From Hoplostethus atlanticus (lineage: Eukaryota; Chordata; Actinopteri; Trachichthyiformes; Trachichthyidae), in assembly GCA_034670405.1 (NCBI GenBank), contig JAXDDX010000011.1, forward strand, positions 6,888,501-6,952,500: a stretch of 64,000 nucleotides of DNA, given 5' to 3'. The notes under the pieces are model-generated. The model had not been told where the DNA came from. It did no database searches and saw only the letters and a list, made by a program, of their open reading frames with translations. Shown here piece by piece: positions 62,301 to 64,000 of the stretch. Position 1 is the stretch's first letter. Each line of letters starts with the position of its first letter. The position numbers and the translations under genes were made by a program.

Positions 62301-64000
62301 GAAGCAAAGAATCTAGATATTGTAAAGCCCTTATTTAGTTTTGGCACTGGGCGAGCAGTCAGTATACTGGATTCAAAGAAAAAGCTTCTTTCAGAAGATG
62401 ACAGTGGTATAGATAAGATGGCGCACCAGGGAGAAAGCACCAAGTACAATAATTGTGGCTCTGACGACATGGAAATAACAAGGAGCCAGACAGTTGCAGT
62501 TGATGCCAAAAGCCTCCACACAGTCAATCCTTTGCAGAAGAAAAAGCGAAAGAGTCTGGCCTTCATGACAACTTCCACTAAAGCCAGTAATACCGCAGAA
62601 GACGAGTGTGGTATGGACATGACTAAAGCTTTCACTGTATCTATTGATCATATTTCACAGTCAGATGGCTCAAGAATGTCAGGCAAGCCTTTGAACAGCC
62701 TCTTCCCCAAAACAGATCATGAAATGAAGACATGGAGAGCAGGAGCTGATTCTGATGACATGGAGTTCACAAGGTGTCAAACTAGGGTCATTGAAGCAAA
62801 GAATCTAGATATTGTAAAGCCCTTATTTAGTTTTGGCACTGGGCGAGCAGTCAGTATACTGGATTCAAAGAAAAAGCTTCTTTCAGAAGATGACAGTGGT
62901 ATAGATAAGATGGCGCACCAGGGAGAAAGCACCAAGTACAATAATTGTGGCTCTGACGACATGGAAATAACAAGGAGCCAGACAGTTGCAATTGATGCCA
63001 AAAGCCTCCACACAGTCAATCCTTTGCAGAAGAAAAAGCGAAAGAGTCTGGCCTTCATGACAACTTCCACTAAAGCCAGTAATACCGCAGAAGACGAGTG
63101 TGGTATGGACATGACTAAAGCTTTCACTGTATCTATTGATCACATTTCACAGTCAGATGGTTCAAGAATGTCAGGCAAGCCTTTGAATAGCCTCTTCCCC
63201 AAAACAGATCATGAAATGGCGACATTGAATAAAACAGAAGCCGATCAGGTCTTCTACAGAGAAAGGGAAAGTCTGTCACCCCTAGATGGGAAAACTACAG
63301 ATTTAAGCGAGATGATTCCTTACTCTGATCAAAGCCCACGAATGGACGTGAAATTTCACTTTGGGACCGAAGGCTTCAATAATAAGATGCCCATATCATC
63401 TGATTCTGATGAGTTTCGATATGACAAGAACTCAGACTGTTGTATCAAGAGACGTCTACATTGCAGATGACACTTCAAAGAAAAATGGAAACCCGGACAA
63501 CTTCCCACAGCCAGTTGTGCCATTTGAGGGCCTCTCAAAGGCATTACACGACCAAGCAAATGGTACAGAAGCACATCTTATAGATTGCAGGCGTAACATT
63601 CCTGATGGCTCTACAGACCTAGGAGACATGGAAATGAACAGAGTCAAAACTATTCCAATGGAAACAAACCAAGGAAAGGCTAATATCTCATTGTCTACAA
63701 GTGTGTTGCCAGAAGATCATGAAATGATGGTCACCAAAGCCTACACAGTGAATATTGAACAATTGAAAGCACCTAGGAATGCACTGATATCCGTACCAGT
63801 TCCTGAATGTCCATTTGACAACCTGACAAACCATCCAGATTCTCTTGACTCAAAGGAAATGGAGAGCAGAAAAGACCCTGAAGTAAGACATGAAAATGGT
63901 TCTTTGTCACAGGGTTTGGAAAGCTCACCCAATGTTAGTCCTGCAGTCCACGAAGTTGATAAGTTATCTTCAAGAAATGCTCAGACCAGACGAATGAGTT
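56395..64000 (+). CDS. knl1: KNL1 (CASC5/Spc105), kinetochore scaffold; 5' part, continues past right edge
   Basis: Outer-kinetochore scaffold whose phosphorylated MELT motifs recruit BUB3-BUB1 for the spindle checkpoint. Exons: 56395-56423, 57390-57426, 57520-57579, 57882-57964, 58057-58112, 59055-59076, 59215-59258, 59378-59430, then a large exon from 60213 beyond the window. Both PP1-docking motifs are present: SILK (residues 22-25, across the exon 2/3 border) and RVSF (56-59). The large exon (codon 129 on) has at least 15 MELT-type motifs, from MDVTHCHT through repeated MEFT-RCQT, MEIT-RSQT and MDMT-KAFT. Four tandem units span 61299-63219. One surplus base near 63417 moves the frame. Reading resumes one frame over at DMTRTQTVVSRDVYIADD and stays open to 64000, so sequencing error or a real indel is likelier than a true end. 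The C-terminal coiled coil and RWD domains lie off the right edge. Confidence 0.93.
57066..57112. mobile_element. LINE/SINE tail-like fragment in KNL1 intron 1
   Basis: AAATCAAATCAGATTTATTT followed by ATAAAGTGCACACAAATAC resembles the very common teleost retroposon tail (AAATCAAATTTATTTATATAGC-like). It is short and diverged. Confidence 0.4.
57161..57204. repeat. TG-rich imperfect microsatellite
   Basis: Interrupted (TG)n/(TA)n tract in the first coding intron of KNL1. Confidence 0.7.
61299..63219 (+). repeat. Coding tandem repeat of KNL1: four units, 468-492 bp, each with three MELT motifs
   Basis: Units start at the (D/N)SDDMEFT motif at 61299, 61767, 62256 and 62748, spaced 468, 489 and 492 bp. 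Each codes, in order, for a MEFT motif with CQT, a MEIT-RSQT motif followed by VNPLQ (KKKRKSL in units 2-4, NQKRKSL in unit 1), and a MDMT-KAFT motif with SIDHISQSDGSRM. Units 3 and 4 are almost identical over their whole length. Unit 1 is the most diverged. All lengths are multiples of three, so copy number can change without breaking the frame. Confidence 0.92.

Noticed and set aside
61328-63143. Four similar minus-strand readings of 86-116 residues opposite KNL1
   Set aside because: They recur at the spacing of the KNL1 tandem unit and are simply its antisense shadow. No start, splice or promoter context.
61299-63219. Regular repeats considered as a CRISPR-like or satellite array
   Set aside because: Units are about 490 bp, coding, in frame and fully explained by KNL1 MELT repeats.
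1-64000. tRNA, rRNA and snoRNA genes
   Set aside because: No A/B box pair with a cloverleaf, no rRNA core and no convincing C/D or H/ACA pattern was noticed. A tRNAscan or Infernal run would settle it.

Overview
This is a vertebrate nuclear window, almost certainly from a ray-finned (teleost) fish. Genes are split into small exons with GT/AG borders. The proteins are close to vertebrate families, and the introns and spacers carry fish-type repeats: Tc1-like and hAT elements, an I-clade LINE, LINE tails and CA/GT microsatellites. There are no operons, no CRISPR array and no rRNA or tRNA gene that I could recognise. Seven protein-coding genes can be followed exon by exon.

Left block (1-30 kb): REPS1 (minus strand, 3' end beyond the left edge), ABRACL (plus) and HECA (plus). 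I recall the same three neighbours in human 6q24, so this is an old conserved block. REPS1 is an endocytic EH-domain scaffold, ABRACL a small Costars-family actin-related protein, and HECA the Headcase homologue. REPS1 and ABRACL are divergently transcribed with about 5 kb between their coding parts. The spacer holds a decayed I-clade LINE whose tail almost touches the predicted first exon of ABRACL.

Middle block (30-52 kb): MTIF3 (minus, mitochondrial initiation factor 3, complete at 280 aa) and a 15-exon adhesion GPCR of the ADGRG type (plus, about 638 aa) with a clear GPS cleavage site and seven-helix region. Intron 2 of the receptor carries a broken Ty3/gypsy-like fossil. The MTIF3-receptor spacer holds a TTAA-flanked MITE, a LINE tail and a 49-bp tandem repeat.

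Right block (52-64 kb): two outer-kinetochore/spindle genes stand head to head. KNSTRN (kinastrin/SKAP, minus) and KNL1 (plus, continuing past the right edge) have predicted first exons only about 0.25-0.3 kb apart. The short gap holds an NRF1-type site and GGCGG...TTCAAA (E2F/CDE plus CHR-like) motifs pointing in each direction. KNL1 has both PP1-docking motifs and a large exon packed with MELT-type repeats. Four of its units are about 490-bp tandem copies, the last two nearly identical. One extra base near 63417 shifts the frame in the middle of a MELT motif.

Mobile DNA: a Tc1-like element at 186-948 with a hAT-type palindromic MITE nested inside it (perfect 8-bp target duplication); a dispersed TTAA/AGCTGCAC-ended MITE family with five recognisable copies; two more foldback elements at 30491-30892 and 32455-32866; and several LINE tails. 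Exon borders were read by eye from splice signals and reading phase, so a few ends could move by some bases.
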